A DNA stretch of 64,000 nt, taken from Chersky-840 sp963838775 (GTDB taxonomy: Bacteria; Actinomycetota; Acidimicrobiia; Acidimicrobiales; UBA8190). The translations under genes were made by a program, and so were the position numbers. The notes beneath the pieces were generated by a model that was given only the letters and a program-made list of their open reading frames with translations, ran no database searches and was not told where the DNA came from. The DNA lies in the NCBI GenBank assembly GCA_963838775.1, contig CAWISP010000038.1, positions 1 through 64,000 on the forward strand, read 5' to 3'. Positions 44,115 through 53,672 of this stretch are shown here, in pieces; the stretch's first letter is position 1; the number at the start of each line of letters is the position of its first letter.

Positions 44115-45383
44115 GTGCACCGAATGTTTTCCCGTGCGCGAATCGACGCCAAGGAGAGTTTGCCGCGAAGGAAAGTTTCCCGGCTGCCGGTGATCGTGGT
44201 GCCGTGCCTGGGCGTGCTATTGCTGGCGGGCTTGGTGGTTGCGGGGGGCGGAGAGGGATCGGGTCCGCTGGGAGTTATGCCCGCTTCGGCCAGTGGCCAC
44301 CCCCACATCATGATCGTCATGATGGAGAACAAGAATTACAGTCAGGTCATAGGCCAGAGGGATCAGCCCTTCACCAACGCTCTCGCCCTGCGCTACGGGC
44401 TGGCCACCCAGAGCTACGCCTTCGGCCATCCATCGTTGCCCAACTACCTCGACTTGGTGAGTGGGCAAGGACCCTCCAACTCTGTTGACGACGGGCCACC
44501 GTCGAACCATACATACTCGTTTTCAACGGTGGCTGACCAGTTGCACAGCGCAAGTATCAGCGAGAAGGCGTACGCCGAAGACCTCCCCGCCGACCCGACC
44601 AACGACAGTGGCGAGTACGCGGTGCGGCACTTCCCCTGGGTGTACTTCCCGGCCAGTTCGTCCATGCCCATCGCCGACGCCTCGTCCCTTATCACCGATC
44701 TGAACAATCCCAACGGGCCAAGCTTCGTGTGGTACACACCGAATCTCATCGACGACGAGCACGACGGGAGCGTGCAGCAGGGGGACTCCTTCCTCGCTTC
44801 GTTCATCCCCAAGGTGCAGGCCACGGCCTGGTACCAAGCCGGGGGTCAGATCATCATCACTTGGGATGAGTCCGACAGCGACAATTCGGGCCTGAATGGC
44901 AGTGGCGGGGGCCACATCCCCACCATCGTCGTGAGTGCAGCCAACGAGGCGCACCCCATCCGAGACACGACACCGGTGGACACCAGTGGGGTGTTGCGCT
45001 CGGTCGAGGACCGCTACAGCCTCTCCTACCTGGGCAATGCCGCCTCCGCCGCCAACGGGAATATCGACTGCCTGCTCGGCGCCGCGGGCACGTGCACGAT
45101 CCAAGCGATCACGAGTTCCAACCATGCCACGGCAGTTGCAGGGAAGACGTTTTCGTTCTCGGTCACGACCACGGGAACCCCGACACCCTCGGTCAAGAAG
45201 AAGAGCAGGCTCCCCAGGGGTCTCAAGTTGCACGACAACCACAACGGCACAGCCACGATTTCGGGTACGACCAGCTCGAGGTTGGCTCCCGGCACCTATG
45301 ACGTGAACATCCTCGCCACCTGGGGCAGGGGTAGATCCAAGCTGACCACAACCCAGGTGCTGAGCTTGACCGTCACGTCGTGA
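44115..45383 (+). CDS. secreted phosphoesterase-family protein with C-terminal Ig-like domain
   Basis: A 422-aa exported protein of the phosphoesterase family that includes acid phosphatases and phospholipase-C-like enzymes. GTG at 44115 follows a GGGGGGGA run. A hydrophobic signal/anchor (about 22-42) is followed by the catalytic domain (about 60-310) with IMIVMMENKNYSQVIG, the metal-site segment GHPSLPNYLDLVSG and ITWDESDSDNSG. Residues 330-422 form a beta-rich domain resembling putative-Ig repeats (FSFSVTTTGTPTP...GTYDVNILATWG). It is divergent from GH5 and lies upstream of the 2606-aa giant. Likely substrate: phosphate or phospholipid esters outside the cell. Confidence 0.85.
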   Translation: MHRMFSRARIDAKESLPRRKVSRLPVIVVPCLGVLLLAGLVVAGGGEGSGPLGVMPASASGHPHIMIVMMENKNYSQVIGQRDQPFTNALALRYGLATQSYAFGHPSLPNYLDLVSGQGPSNSVDDGPPSNHTYSFSTVADQLHSASISEKAYAEDLPADPTNDSGEYAVRHFPWVYFPASSSMPIADASSLITDLNNPNGPSFVWYTPNLIDDEHDGSVQQGDSFLASFIPKVQATAWYQAGGQIIITWDESDSDNSGLNGSGGGHIPTIVVSAANEAHPIRDTTPVDTSGVLRSVEDRYSLSYLGNAASAANGNIDCLLGAAGTCTIQAITSSNHATAVAGKTFSFSVTTTGTPTPSVKKKSRLPRGLKLHDNHNGTATISGTTSSRLAPGTYDVNILATWGRGRSKLTTTQVLSLTVTS

Positions 45384-45578
45384 ACTCCTAGGCGCCGCCC
45401 AGCCCGTGCTGATCGGGCACCGAGTGGGCCGACCGACCCCGTCACCATGCGGTGACAGCCCGGAAAACGGCACCAACGCGATCCGGACGGGCACGGACAC
45501 GGTTGCTTTTTGGAGAAATCTGCACGTAGTTCGCCAATCCTGACGATGTCACCGACGGCCGCCTTCTGTACTGTCACA
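45384..45578. other. intergenic stretch before second giant leader
   Basis: No gene is seen. CTGACGATG at 45540-45548 lies 148 nt upstream of the giant's start, a position similar to that in the other paralogue. Confidence 0.4.
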
Positions 45579-45696
45579 GGTGCGGTAGGTGTTCACAGGC
45601 GGCTGCGGGGGGGCGGGGTCGCGGGAATCCACACGGCGATGAGCGGACCGATTCCTCGGTCCGCTACTGCCATGTGAGCGACGGGGGAGCAGCAGC
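45579..45696 (+). promoter_or_regulatory. conserved leader/promoter of the second giant gene
   Basis: GGTGCGGTAGGTGTTC (45579-45594), a GGGGGGCGGGGT run and a perfect hairpin GCGGACCGA-TTCC-TCGGTCCGC (45643-45664) precede GACGGGGGAG and the GTG start at 45697. Arrangement and stem match the leader of the other giant gene, with a different loop. Confidence 0.7.
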
Positions 45697-48600
45697 GTGA
45701 AGAGTGACAGGGTGCGCGGGCCAGCGTGGCGAGTCGCCGCGCCGGTGGTGTGCCTCATGCTCGTGGTCGGTGGTGCCCTCCTGGCGGCAACTGCAGGGGC
45801 GACCACCCCGACTGTGGTTTCTCTCGCCTTCGACAATGACGCCCTCAGCCAGTACACGCTGGGCTATCAGCAAGCACTCCAGCCACACGGGGTCAACGCC
45901 ACGTTCTACGTGAACAGCGGCACCGTGGGTCGCACGACCACCCTGTCGTGGTCGCAGTTGAGCACCTTGGCTTCCGCCGGGGACGAGATCGGCGGCAAGA
46001 CCGTCGATGGCACCACCCTCACGACCCTCACCGCCGCGCAGCAGATCGCCGAGATCTGCAACGACAGGCAAGCCTTTGTCGGGCACGGGCTGAACCCAGT
46101 GAGTTTCGCCTACCCGGGCGGGGCGTTCAATGCATCGATCGAGACCGAGGTGGAGAACTGCGGGTACGGCAACGCCCGCACCGCCGGCAGTCTGTCTCCC
46201 ACAGGGCCCACCTACGCGGGAGCCTTGCCGCCCAAGACCTTCCTGGCCCTGCCCGCCTATGCCCCGGGCGGCCAGATCACGCTGGCCAACCTCGAATCGT
46301 TGGTGACCGGCGCAGCGGCGCACGGCGGCGGCTGGATCCCGATCGTCATCCAGAAGGTGTGCTCCCAGACCCTGGATCCGTCGGACTACGCCACGTGTAC
46401 TGCCTCGTCGGGGTGGGTCGACCTCGGGGACCTCAACACGTTCCTCTCCTGGGTACAGAACGCGGGACAGACAGGCGGGGCCCCCGCCGGGTCGGTGTTC
46501 AACACCATCAAGGCGACGGCCGTCTCGGCCGACACCAGCCCGCCCGTCACCACGATCTTGTGCAACGCGGCGCCCTGTGTATCGACGACGTACACCGGAA
46601 CGGTCAATGTGGCCCTGTCCGCCATCGACATCGGCTCGGGGGTGGCGAGCACCCACTACACCACCGATGGGACGACCCCGACCCTGTCTAGCCCGACCTA
46701 TGTCGGGCCCTTCAACGTCACGGCATCGACCACGATCGAGTACGCCTCCTGGGACAACGCGGGGAACGCCGAGGCCGCCCACTCTCAGACGATCCAGCTC
46801 CGGGAGGCGGTGGACACCACCCCTCCCACCACCACGATCTCGTGCAACGGGGCGCCCTGCTCGAGCACCGGCTACACGGCTTCGGCGCCGGTCACGGTGG
46901 CCCTCACGGCGGTCGATAATCCCGGGGGCTGGGGTGTCGCCAACACGTACTACACCACAGACGGTTCGACGCCGACCACGTCGAGCCCCATCTACACCGG
47001 GCCGTTCACGGTCAAACAGAACACGACCGTCAGCTTCTTCTCGACCGATCTGGCCGGCAACGCGGAACAACCTCACACACAGATGATCTCGTTCACGACC
47101 GTCGTCTCGCTGACCTTCGACGATGGCATCGCCAACCAATTCCCGCTGGCGTTCCAGATGGCCCTTCAACCAGCTCATGTGAACGGGACGTTCTTCGTCA
47201 ACACGGGGGTCCTCGACAACGGCGGCACCATGGCCTACCCACAGCTGACGGCCCTCAACAACGCCGGGAACGAGATCGCGGGCCACACCCTCAACGAGTT
47301 CAACATGACGTCCACGACCGACCTTCCGACCCTCACCAATGAGGCATGTGGAGACCGCCAGAACCTGGTCAACCACGGCTTCTACCCGACCAGCTTCGCC
47401 TACCCCTACGGGAGCTACAACGCCCTGGCCGAAAGCGTGGTGCAGAGTTGCGGGTACACGGCGGGTCGCGCCGCGGGGGGCATCGACACGGCCGGACCGG
47501 GTGCCGGCCCCCTCTACGCCGAGTCGATCCCGCCCAAGAACACGCTCGCCATCCGGACGCTCTACAACGAACCGCCCTATCCGGGGGCGACGGCTCCGCC
47601 GCTGTTGCTTGCGAACATTGAGAACTCCATCATCGCCGCCTCCCAGAACGGCGGGGGCTGGGTGCCGATCGTGTTCCACCAGATCTGCTCGCAAACCTAC
47701 GACCCCACCAATTACACCACCTGCATCGGCAGCACCTGGGGTCCGGTGGAGCTCGCCACCCTGCAGTCCTTGATTGCCTGGCTACAGAACGCCGGCCAAC
47801 CGGGCGGCGCACCCCAGGGTACCCAGATCAAGACGATGTCCCAGGTCGTCAACGGGCCAGACACCCAGGCGCCCGTCACCACGCTCGACTGCGACGGGTC
47901 GCCGTGCCAGTCGAGCGCCTACAACGGATCCACCACGGTCTCGCTGCCGGCGACGGATCCGGGCGGGTCGGGCGTGGCCGCCACCTACTACACCACCGAC
48001 GGGTCCACGCCCACCACGTCGAGTCCCGTGTACACCGAGCCCTTTACGATCTCCTCACCCACGACCGTTGAGTTCTTCTCCATGGACAACGCCGGGAACA
48101 CCGAGGCCTTCCACACGCAACTGGTCCAAGTGCAACCCAACCCCGATCCCGTCATCGGCTCGGCGGGCGGCATCGCCTGCGACCCCGATCAGGCTGGCTA
48201 CAACTTCGGGTTGGGGACCGCCACCGACTGCCAAGACGCCGCCACTGCCAACCTCCTCACCGGTGTGGATGCGGTGCTGCCCGTGGGCGACGATCAGTAC
48301 TTCTGTGGCGGGCTCAGCGCCTTCGAGCAGTCGTACGGGCCGACGTGGGGAACCAAGAAGTCCATCACGTATCCGTCGCCCGGGGACAAGGACTTCGACA
48401 CCAGTGGTGGCACCGACTGCCCGACCACCCCGGGCCTCGGGTACCAGCAGTACTTCTCAGGCAGTGGCGGAGCCCTCGGGTCTGCGGTGCCGTCGGTGGT
48501 GAACGTCAACGACTCCACCGGTTACTACAGCTACAACCTGGGCACCTGGCACATCATCGCCCTGAACTCCGGAATCTGTTCAGACGGGGATCCGGCCCTG

Positions 48601-51600
48601 TGCGGCCCCGGATCCGCGCAGGACCTGTGGCTGCAGCAAGACCTGGCGCACGACACCGCCCAGTGCACCCTGGCCTATTACGAGGCGAATCGCTGGGCTT
48701 CGACGGCGTCGGGCGGCGAGAGCGACCAGTCGCAAGTTCAGCAGCTGTGGCAGGACTTGTACGACGGCGGGGTCTCAGTGGTGCTGAACGGCAGCGACCA
48801 CTGGTACGAGCGATTCGCGCCGCTGAATGCATCGGGACAAATCGACAACACCCATGGCGTTCGAGAATTCATCGAGGGCACGGGCGGTCAGGGGCTCGAT
48901 ACACCGGGGCCGGAAGTCCCGCAGAGCCAAGTGCTGAACGCCACGACCCACGGTGTCATGAAATTCACGCTGCACAATGGCAGCTACTCGTGGCAATTCA
49001 TCAACGACGGCCAAAGCACCTTCACTGATTCGGGCTCGGCTGCCTGTAACACCAAGGACAGCACCCCCCCGACGACCACCCTATCCACCAGCCCTTCCCC
49101 TAGCTCCACCGGTTGGTACCACACCCCGGTGCAGGTCACCCTGTCGGCCGCCGACAATGCCGGGGGGACGGGAGTAGCGGCCACCTACTACACCACCGAC
49201 GGATCCACACCTACCACCTCGAGCACCGCGTACAGCGCACCGTTCACGGTGTCGAGCACGTCTACGGTGAAGTTCTTCTCGGTGGATAACGCCGGCAATG
49301 CCGAAGCCGTGAACTCTCAATCCATCCAGATCGACACGGTGCCACCCACCACCTCGATCGCCTGCAACGGCACGAGCTGCTCCACCGGCTGGTACAACGC
49401 GCCGGTGCAGGTGACGCTGTCGGCCACCGACAACGCCGGGGGATCGGGGGTGGCGGCCACCTACTACACCACCGACGGATCCACACCTACCACCTCGAGC
49501 ACCGCGTACAGCGCACCGTTCACGGTGTCGAGCACGTCCACGGTGAAGTTCCTCTCCGTGGACAACGCCGGCAATACCGAACCGGTGAACTCCCAGGCCG
49601 TCCAGATCGACACGGTGGCTCCGACGACGACGGCCTCGTGTAACGCCACGGCCTGCTCCTCCGGCTGGTACAACGCGCCGGTGCAGGTGACGCTGGCGGC
49701 TACCGACAATGCCGGCGGGTCGGGGGTGGCGGCCACCTACTACACCACCGACGGGAGCGACCCGACCACGAGCGCGACCGCCACCGCGTACAGCGCACCG
49801 TTCACGGTGTCGAGCACGGCCACGGTGAAGTTCTTCTCGCTGGACAAAGCCGGCAATGCCGAAGCCGTGAAGTCCCAGACGATCCAGATCGACACCGGAG
49901 CACCCACCACCACGATCGCCTGCAACGGCACGAGCTGCTCCACCGGCTGGTACAACGCGCCGGTGCAGGTGTCGCTGTCGGCCACCGACAGCGCCGGGGG
50001 ATCGGGGGTGGCGGTCACCTACTACACCACCGACGGATCCACACCGACCACCTCGAGCCCCGTCTACAGCACACCGTTCACGGTGTCGAGCACGGCCACG
50101 GTGAAGTTCTTCTCGGTGAACAACGCCGGCAACGCCGAAGCCGTGAACTCCCAGGCCATCCAGATCGACACGGTGCCACCGGCGACCACGATGTCCTGCA
50201 ACGGCACGAGCTGCTCCTCCGGCTGGTACAACGCGTCGGTGCAGGTCACCCTGTCGGCCACCGACAACGCCGGGGGATCGGGGGTGGCGGCCACCTACTA
50301 CACCACCGACGGGTCCACACCGACCACCTCGAGCCCCGCCTACAGCGCACCGTTCACGGTGTCGAGCACGTCCACCGTGAAGTTCTTCTCGCTCGACCAA
50401 GCCGGCAATGCCGAAGCCGTGAACGCCCAGACCGTCCAGATCGACACCACAGCACCCACGACCACGATCGCCTGCAACGCCACGACCTGCTCCACGGGGT
50501 GGTACAGCGCCGCGGTGCAGGTGACGCTAGCGGCCACCGACAGCGCCGGGGGATCGGGAGTAGCGGCCACCTACTACACCACCGACGGATCCACACCGAC
50601 CACCTCGAGCCCCGCCTACAGCGCACCGTTCACGGTGTCGAGCACGGCCACGGTGAAGTTCTTCTCCGTGAATGAAGCCGGCAATGCCGAAGCCGTGAAC
50701 TCCCAGGCCATCCAGATCGACACGGTGCCACCGGCGACCACGATGTCCTGTAACGGCACGGGCTGCTCCGCCGGCTGGTACAACGCCTCGGTGCAGGTCA
50801 CCTTGTCGGCTACCGACAACACCGGGGGGTCGGGGGTGGCGGCCACGTACTACACCACCGACGGCTCGGTGCCCACCACCTCGAGCCCCGCCTACAGCGC
50901 GCCGTTCACGGTGTCGAGCACGGCCACCGTGAAGTTCTTCTCGGTGGACAACGCCGGCAACGCCGAAGCCGTGAACGCCCAGGCCATCCAGATCGACATG
51001 GTGCCACCGGCGACCACGATCGCCTGCAACGGCACGAGCTGCTCCGCCGGCTGGTACAAGGCATCGGTATCGGTGACGCTGGCGGCCACCGACAACACCG
51101 GGGGGTCGGGGGTGGCGGCCACCTACTACACCACCGACGGGAGCGACCCGACCACGAGCCCGACCGCCACCGTCTACAGCGCACCGTTCACGGTGTCGAG
51201 CACGGCCACGGTGAAGTTCTTCTCGCTCGACAAAGCCGGCAATGCCGAAGCCGTGAAGTCCCAGACGATCCAGATCGACACGGTGCCACCGGCGACCACG
51301 ATCGCCTGTAACGGCACGAGCTGCTCCGCCGGCTGGTACAACGCCGCGGTGCAGGTGACGCTGTCGGCCACCGACAATGCCGGGGGATCGGGGGTGGCGG
51401 CCACCTACTACACCACCGACGGTTCGACGCCCACCACCTCGAGCCCCGTCTACAGCGCGCCGTTCACGGTGTCGAGCACGGCCACCGTCAAGTTCTTCTC
51501 GGTGGACAACGCCGGCAATGCCGAAGCCGTGAAGTCCCAGGCCGTCCAGATCGACACGGTGCCTCCGACGACGACGGCCTTGTGCGACGCCACGGCCTGC

Positions 51601-53517
51601 TCGACATGGTACAAGGCCCCGGTGCAGGTCACGCTGTCGGCCACCGACAACACCGGGGGATCGGGGGTGGCCGCCACGTATTACACCACCGACGGAAGCA
51701 ACCCGACTACGAGCCCGACCGCCACCATGTACAGCGCACCGTTCACGGTGTCGAGCACGGCCACGGTGAAGTTCTTCTCACTCGACAAAGCGGGCAACGC
51801 CGAAGCCGTGCACTCCCAGACCATCCAGATCGACACGGTGCCACCGGCGACCACGATCGCCTGCAACGGCACGAGCTGCTCCACCGGGTGGTACAACGCC
51901 CCGGTGCAGGTGACGCTGGCGGCCACTGACAATGCCGGCGGGTCGGGGGTGGCGGCCACGTACTACACCACCAACGGGTCGACGCCCACCACCTCGAGCA
52001 CGGTGTACAGCACACCGTTCACGGTGTCGAGCACGGCCACAGTGAAGTTCTTCTCGGTGGACAACGCCGGCAATGCCGAAGTGGTGAAGTCCCAGCTCGT
52101 CCAGATCGACATGGTGCCTCCGACGACGACGGCCTTGTGCAACGCCACGGCTTGCTCGGCGTGGTACAAGGCCCCAGTGCAGGTCACGCTGTCGGCCACC
52201 GACAACGCCGGGGGATCGGGAGTGGCGGCCACCTACTACACCACCGACGGATCCACGCCTACCACCTCGAGCACCGTCTACAGCGCACCGTTCACGGTGT
52301 CGAGCACGTCCACGGTGAAGTTCTTCTCGCTCGACAAGGCCGGCAACACCGAAACCGTGAAGTCCCAGGCCATCCAGATCGACACGGTGCCACCGGCGAC
52401 CACGATCGCCTGTAATGCCACGACCTGCTCCACCGGGTGGTACAAGGCGTCGGTGTCGGTGACGCTGGCGGCCACCGACAACACCGGGGGATCGGGGGTG
52501 GCGGCCACCTACTACACCACCAACGGGTCGACGCCCACCACCTCGAGCACGGTCTACAGCAAGGCGTTCACCCTGTCGAGCACGGCCACGGTGAAGTTCT
52601 TCTCGGTGGACAAAGCCGGCAATGCCGAAGCCGTGAAGTCCCAGACGATCCAGATCGACACGGTGGCTCCGACCACCACGATCGCCTGTAACGCCACGGC
52701 CTGCTCCACCGGGTGGTACGTCGCGCCCGTGCAGGTGATGCTGGCGGCTACCGACAATGCCGGGGGATCGGGGGTGGCGGCCACCTACTACACCACCAAC
52801 GGCTCGACGCCCACCACCTCGAGCACGGTGTACAGCACACCGTTCACGGTGCCGAGCACGGCCACGGTGAAGTTCTTCTCGGTAGACAAAGCCGGCAATG
52901 CCGAAGCCGTGAAGTCCCAGGCCATCAAGATCGACACGGTGGCTCCGACCACCACGATCGCCTGCAACGCCGCGACCTGCTCCACCGGGTGGTACAAGGC
53001 ATCGGTGTCGGTGACGCTGGCGGCCACCGACAACACCGGGGGATCGGGGGTGGCGTCCACCTACTACACCACCGACGGCTCGACGCCCACCACCTCGAGC
53101 ACCGTCTACAGCAAGGCGTTCACGGTGTCGAGCACGGCCACGGTGAAGTTCTTCTCGTTGGACAAAGCGGGCAACGCCGAAGCCGTGAAGTCCCAGACGA
53201 TCCAGATCGACGGGGTCGCACCGACGGTCGCGCTCACGGCACCGACGAACGGATCGAGCTTCACACAGGGGACCATCGTCACGATCACTGCCAGTGCCAC
53301 CGACAGTGGAACGGGGTCGGGGGCGCCCTCCGGGGTCGCACAGGTCGTGTTCTTCGTGGACGGCACAACCAAGATCGCGACGGTTACCACCGCTCCGTAT
53401 CAGACAACGTGGAGCACAGCCGGTGTGACCAAGGGAACGCACACGTTGACGGCGGTGGCCACCGACGTGGCCGGCAACTCCAAGACATCGACGGCGATCT
53501 CGGTGACGATCAACTGA
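45697..53517 (+). CDS. 2606-aa secreted protein: paralogue of the first giant plus fifteen tandem 92-aa repeats
   Basis: The signal peptide (VVGGALLAATAGA) is followed by NodB-like domain 1 (about 37-270, LAFDND and EIGGKT, ligands lost), two chitobiase-C-type repeats (about 271-460), NodB-like domain 2 (about 461-715, LTFDDG and AGHT kept), a third repeat, and a phosphoesterase-like domain (about 811-1110) with the same lost ligands as the paralogue (AGGIAC, PGDKD, YYEANRW, NGSDHWY). Residues 1122-2507 are fifteen near-identical repeats, most with a CNGTSC-type Cys pair and YYTTDGSTPTTSS. A final Ig-like domain (about 2508-2606, VALTAPTNGSSF) ends the protein. There is no sortase motif or C-terminal anchor. 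It probably acts as a long glycan-binding fibre. Confidence 0.9.
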   Translation: MKSDRVRGPAWRVAAPVVCLMLVVGGALLAATAGATTPTVVSLAFDNDALSQYTLGYQQALQPHGVNATFYVNSGTVGRTTTLSWSQLSTLASAGDEIGGKTVDGTTLTTLTAAQQIAEICNDRQAFVGHGLNPVSFAYPGGAFNASIETEVENCGYGNARTAGSLSPTGPTYAGALPPKTFLALPAYAPGGQITLANLESLVTGAAAHGGGWIPIVIQKVCSQTLDPSDYATCTASSGWVDLGDLNTFLSWVQNAGQTGGAPAGSVFNTIKATAVSADTSPPVTTILCNAAPCVSTTYTGTVNVALSAIDIGSGVASTHYTTDGTTPTLSSPTYVGPFNVTASTTIEYASWDNAGNAEAAHSQTIQLREAVDTTPPTTTISCNGAPCSSTGYTASAPVTVALTAVDNPGGWGVANTYYTTDGSTPTTSSPIYTGPFTVKQNTTVSFFSTDLAGNAEQPHTQMISFTTVVSLTFDDGIANQFPLAFQMALQPAHVNGTFFVNTGVLDNGGTMAYPQLTALNNAGNEIAGHTLNEFNMTSTTDLPTLTNEACGDRQNLVNHGFYPTSFAYPYGSYNALAESVVQSCGYTAGRAAGGIDTAGPGAGPLYAESIPPKNTLAIRTLYNEPPYPGATAPPLLLANIENSIIAASQNGGGWVPIVFHQICSQTYDPTNYTTCIGSTWGPVELATLQSLIAWLQNAGQPGGAPQGTQIKTMSQVVNGPDTQAPVTTLDCDGSPCQSSAYNGSTTVSLPATDPGGSGVAATYYTTDGSTPTTSSPVYTEPFTISSPTTVEFFSMDNAGNTEAFHTQLVQVQPNPDPVIGSAGGIACDPDQAGYNFGLGTATDCQDAATANLLTGVDAVLPVGDDQYFCGGLSAFEQSYGPTWGTKKSITYPSPGDKDFDTSGGTDCPTTPGLGYQQYFSGSGGALGSAVPSVVNVNDSTGYYSYNLGTWHIIALNSGICSDGDPALCGPGSAQDLWLQQDLAHDTAQCTLAYYEANRWASTASGGESDQSQVQQLWQDLYDGGVSVVLNGSDHWYERFAPLNASGQIDNTHGVREFIEGTGGQGLDTPGPEVPQSQVLNATTHGVMKFTLHNGSYSWQFINDGQSTFTDSGSAACNTKDSTPPTTTLSTSPSPSSTGWYHTPVQVTLSAADNAGGTGVAATYYTTDGSTPTTSSTAYSAPFTVSSTSTVKFFSVDNAGNAEAVNSQSIQIDTVPPTTSIACNGTSCSTGWYNAPVQVTLSATDNAGGSGVAATYYTTDGSTPTTSSTAYSAPFTVSSTSTVKFLSVDNAGNTEPVNSQAVQIDTVAPTTTASCNATACSSGWYNAPVQVTLAATDNAGGSGVAATYYTTDGSDPTTSATATAYSAPFTVSSTATVKFFSLDKAGNAEAVKSQTIQIDTGAPTTTIACNGTSCSTGWYNAPVQVSLSATDSAGGSGVAVTYYTTDGSTPTTSSPVYSTPFTVSSTATVKFFSVNNAGNAEAVNSQAIQIDTVPPATTMSCNGTSCSSGWYNASVQVTLSATDNAGGSGVAATYYTTDGSTPTTSSPAYSAPFTVSSTSTVKFFSLDQAGNAEAVNAQTVQIDTTAPTTTIACNATTCSTGWYSAAVQVTLAATDSAGGSGVAATYYTTDGSTPTTSSPAYSAPFTVSSTATVKFFSVNEAGNAEAVNSQAIQIDTVPPATTMSCNGTGCSAGWYNASVQVTLSATDNTGGSGVAATYYTTDGSVPTTSSPAYSAPFTVSSTATVKFFSVDNAGNAEAVNAQAIQIDMVPPATTIACNGTSCSAGWYKASVSVTLAATDNTGGSGVAATYYTTDGSDPTTSPTATVYSAPFTVSSTATVKFFSLDKAGNAEAVKSQTIQIDTVPPATTIACNGTSCSAGWYNAAVQVTLSATDNAGGSGVAATYYTTDGSTPTTSSPVYSAPFTVSSTATVKFFSVDNAGNAEAVKSQAVQIDTVPPTTTALCDATACSTWYKAPVQVTLSATDNTGGSGVAATYYTTDGSNPTTSPTATMYSAPFTVSSTATVKFFSLDKAGNAEAVHSQTIQIDTVPPATTIACNGTSCSTGWYNAPVQVTLAATDNAGGSGVAATYYTTNGSTPTTSSTVYSTPFTVSSTATVKFFSVDNAGNAEVVKSQLVQIDMVPPTTTALCNATACSAWYKAPVQVTLSATDNAGGSGVAATYYTTDGSTPTTSSTVYSAPFTVSSTSTVKFFSLDKAGNTETVKSQAIQIDTVPPATTIACNATTCSTGWYKASVSVTLAATDNTGGSGVAATYYTTNGSTPTTSSTVYSKAFTLSSTATVKFFSVDKAGNAEAVKSQTIQIDTVAPTTTIACNATACSTGWYVAPVQVMLAATDNAGGSGVAATYYTTNGSTPTTSSTVYSTPFTVPSTATVKFFSVDKAGNAEAVKSQAIKIDTVAPTTTIACNAATCSTGWYKASVSVTLAATDNTGGSGVASTYYTTDGSTPTTSSTVYSKAFTVSSTATVKFFSLDKAGNAEAVKSQTIQIDGVAPTVALTAPTNGSSFTQGTIVTITASATDSGTGSGAPSGVAQVVFFVDGTTKIATVTTAPYQTTWSTAGVTKGTHTLTAVATDVAGNSKTSTAISVTIN
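49063..53218 (+). repeat. 276-bp tandem repeat array, fifteen units, coding
   Basis: Units of 276 bp (a few with 6-bp insertions or one missing codon) are arranged head to tail and encode the 92-aa repeats. Adjacent units are very similar at the DNA level, including many synonymous positions, which suggests recent expansion or gene conversion. Long antisense open frames in this stretch recur at the same spacing and are by-products of the repeat. Confidence 0.92.
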
Positions 53518-53672
53518 CGATCGACGTCGGATGCTTTACCCAGATCGCTCCACGTAGAGAAGTCAGCCACAAGGTGAGGTAGGCCGGCTAACGATGCCGC
53601 AGGTGCTTCGATAGCGAGAACTCAGCAGATCTATCGGCACGGACGATGATTCTTCGTTCAGAGGGGGGACAC

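Noticed and set aside
45664..47694. 676-codon open frame antisense to the second giant gene
   Set aside because: It mirrors the real gene in GC-rich sequence, has Arg/Gly/Val-rich composition, and no family features; the plus frame has signal peptide and domains.
49063..53218. CRISPR or satellite DNA
   Set aside because: The 276-bp units are continuous, in frame and protein-coding with conserved domain structure.
49081..53442. Long antisense frames (up to 554 codons) across the tandem repeats
   Set aside because: They recur every 276 bp with the repeat and encode only permuted low-complexity sequence.
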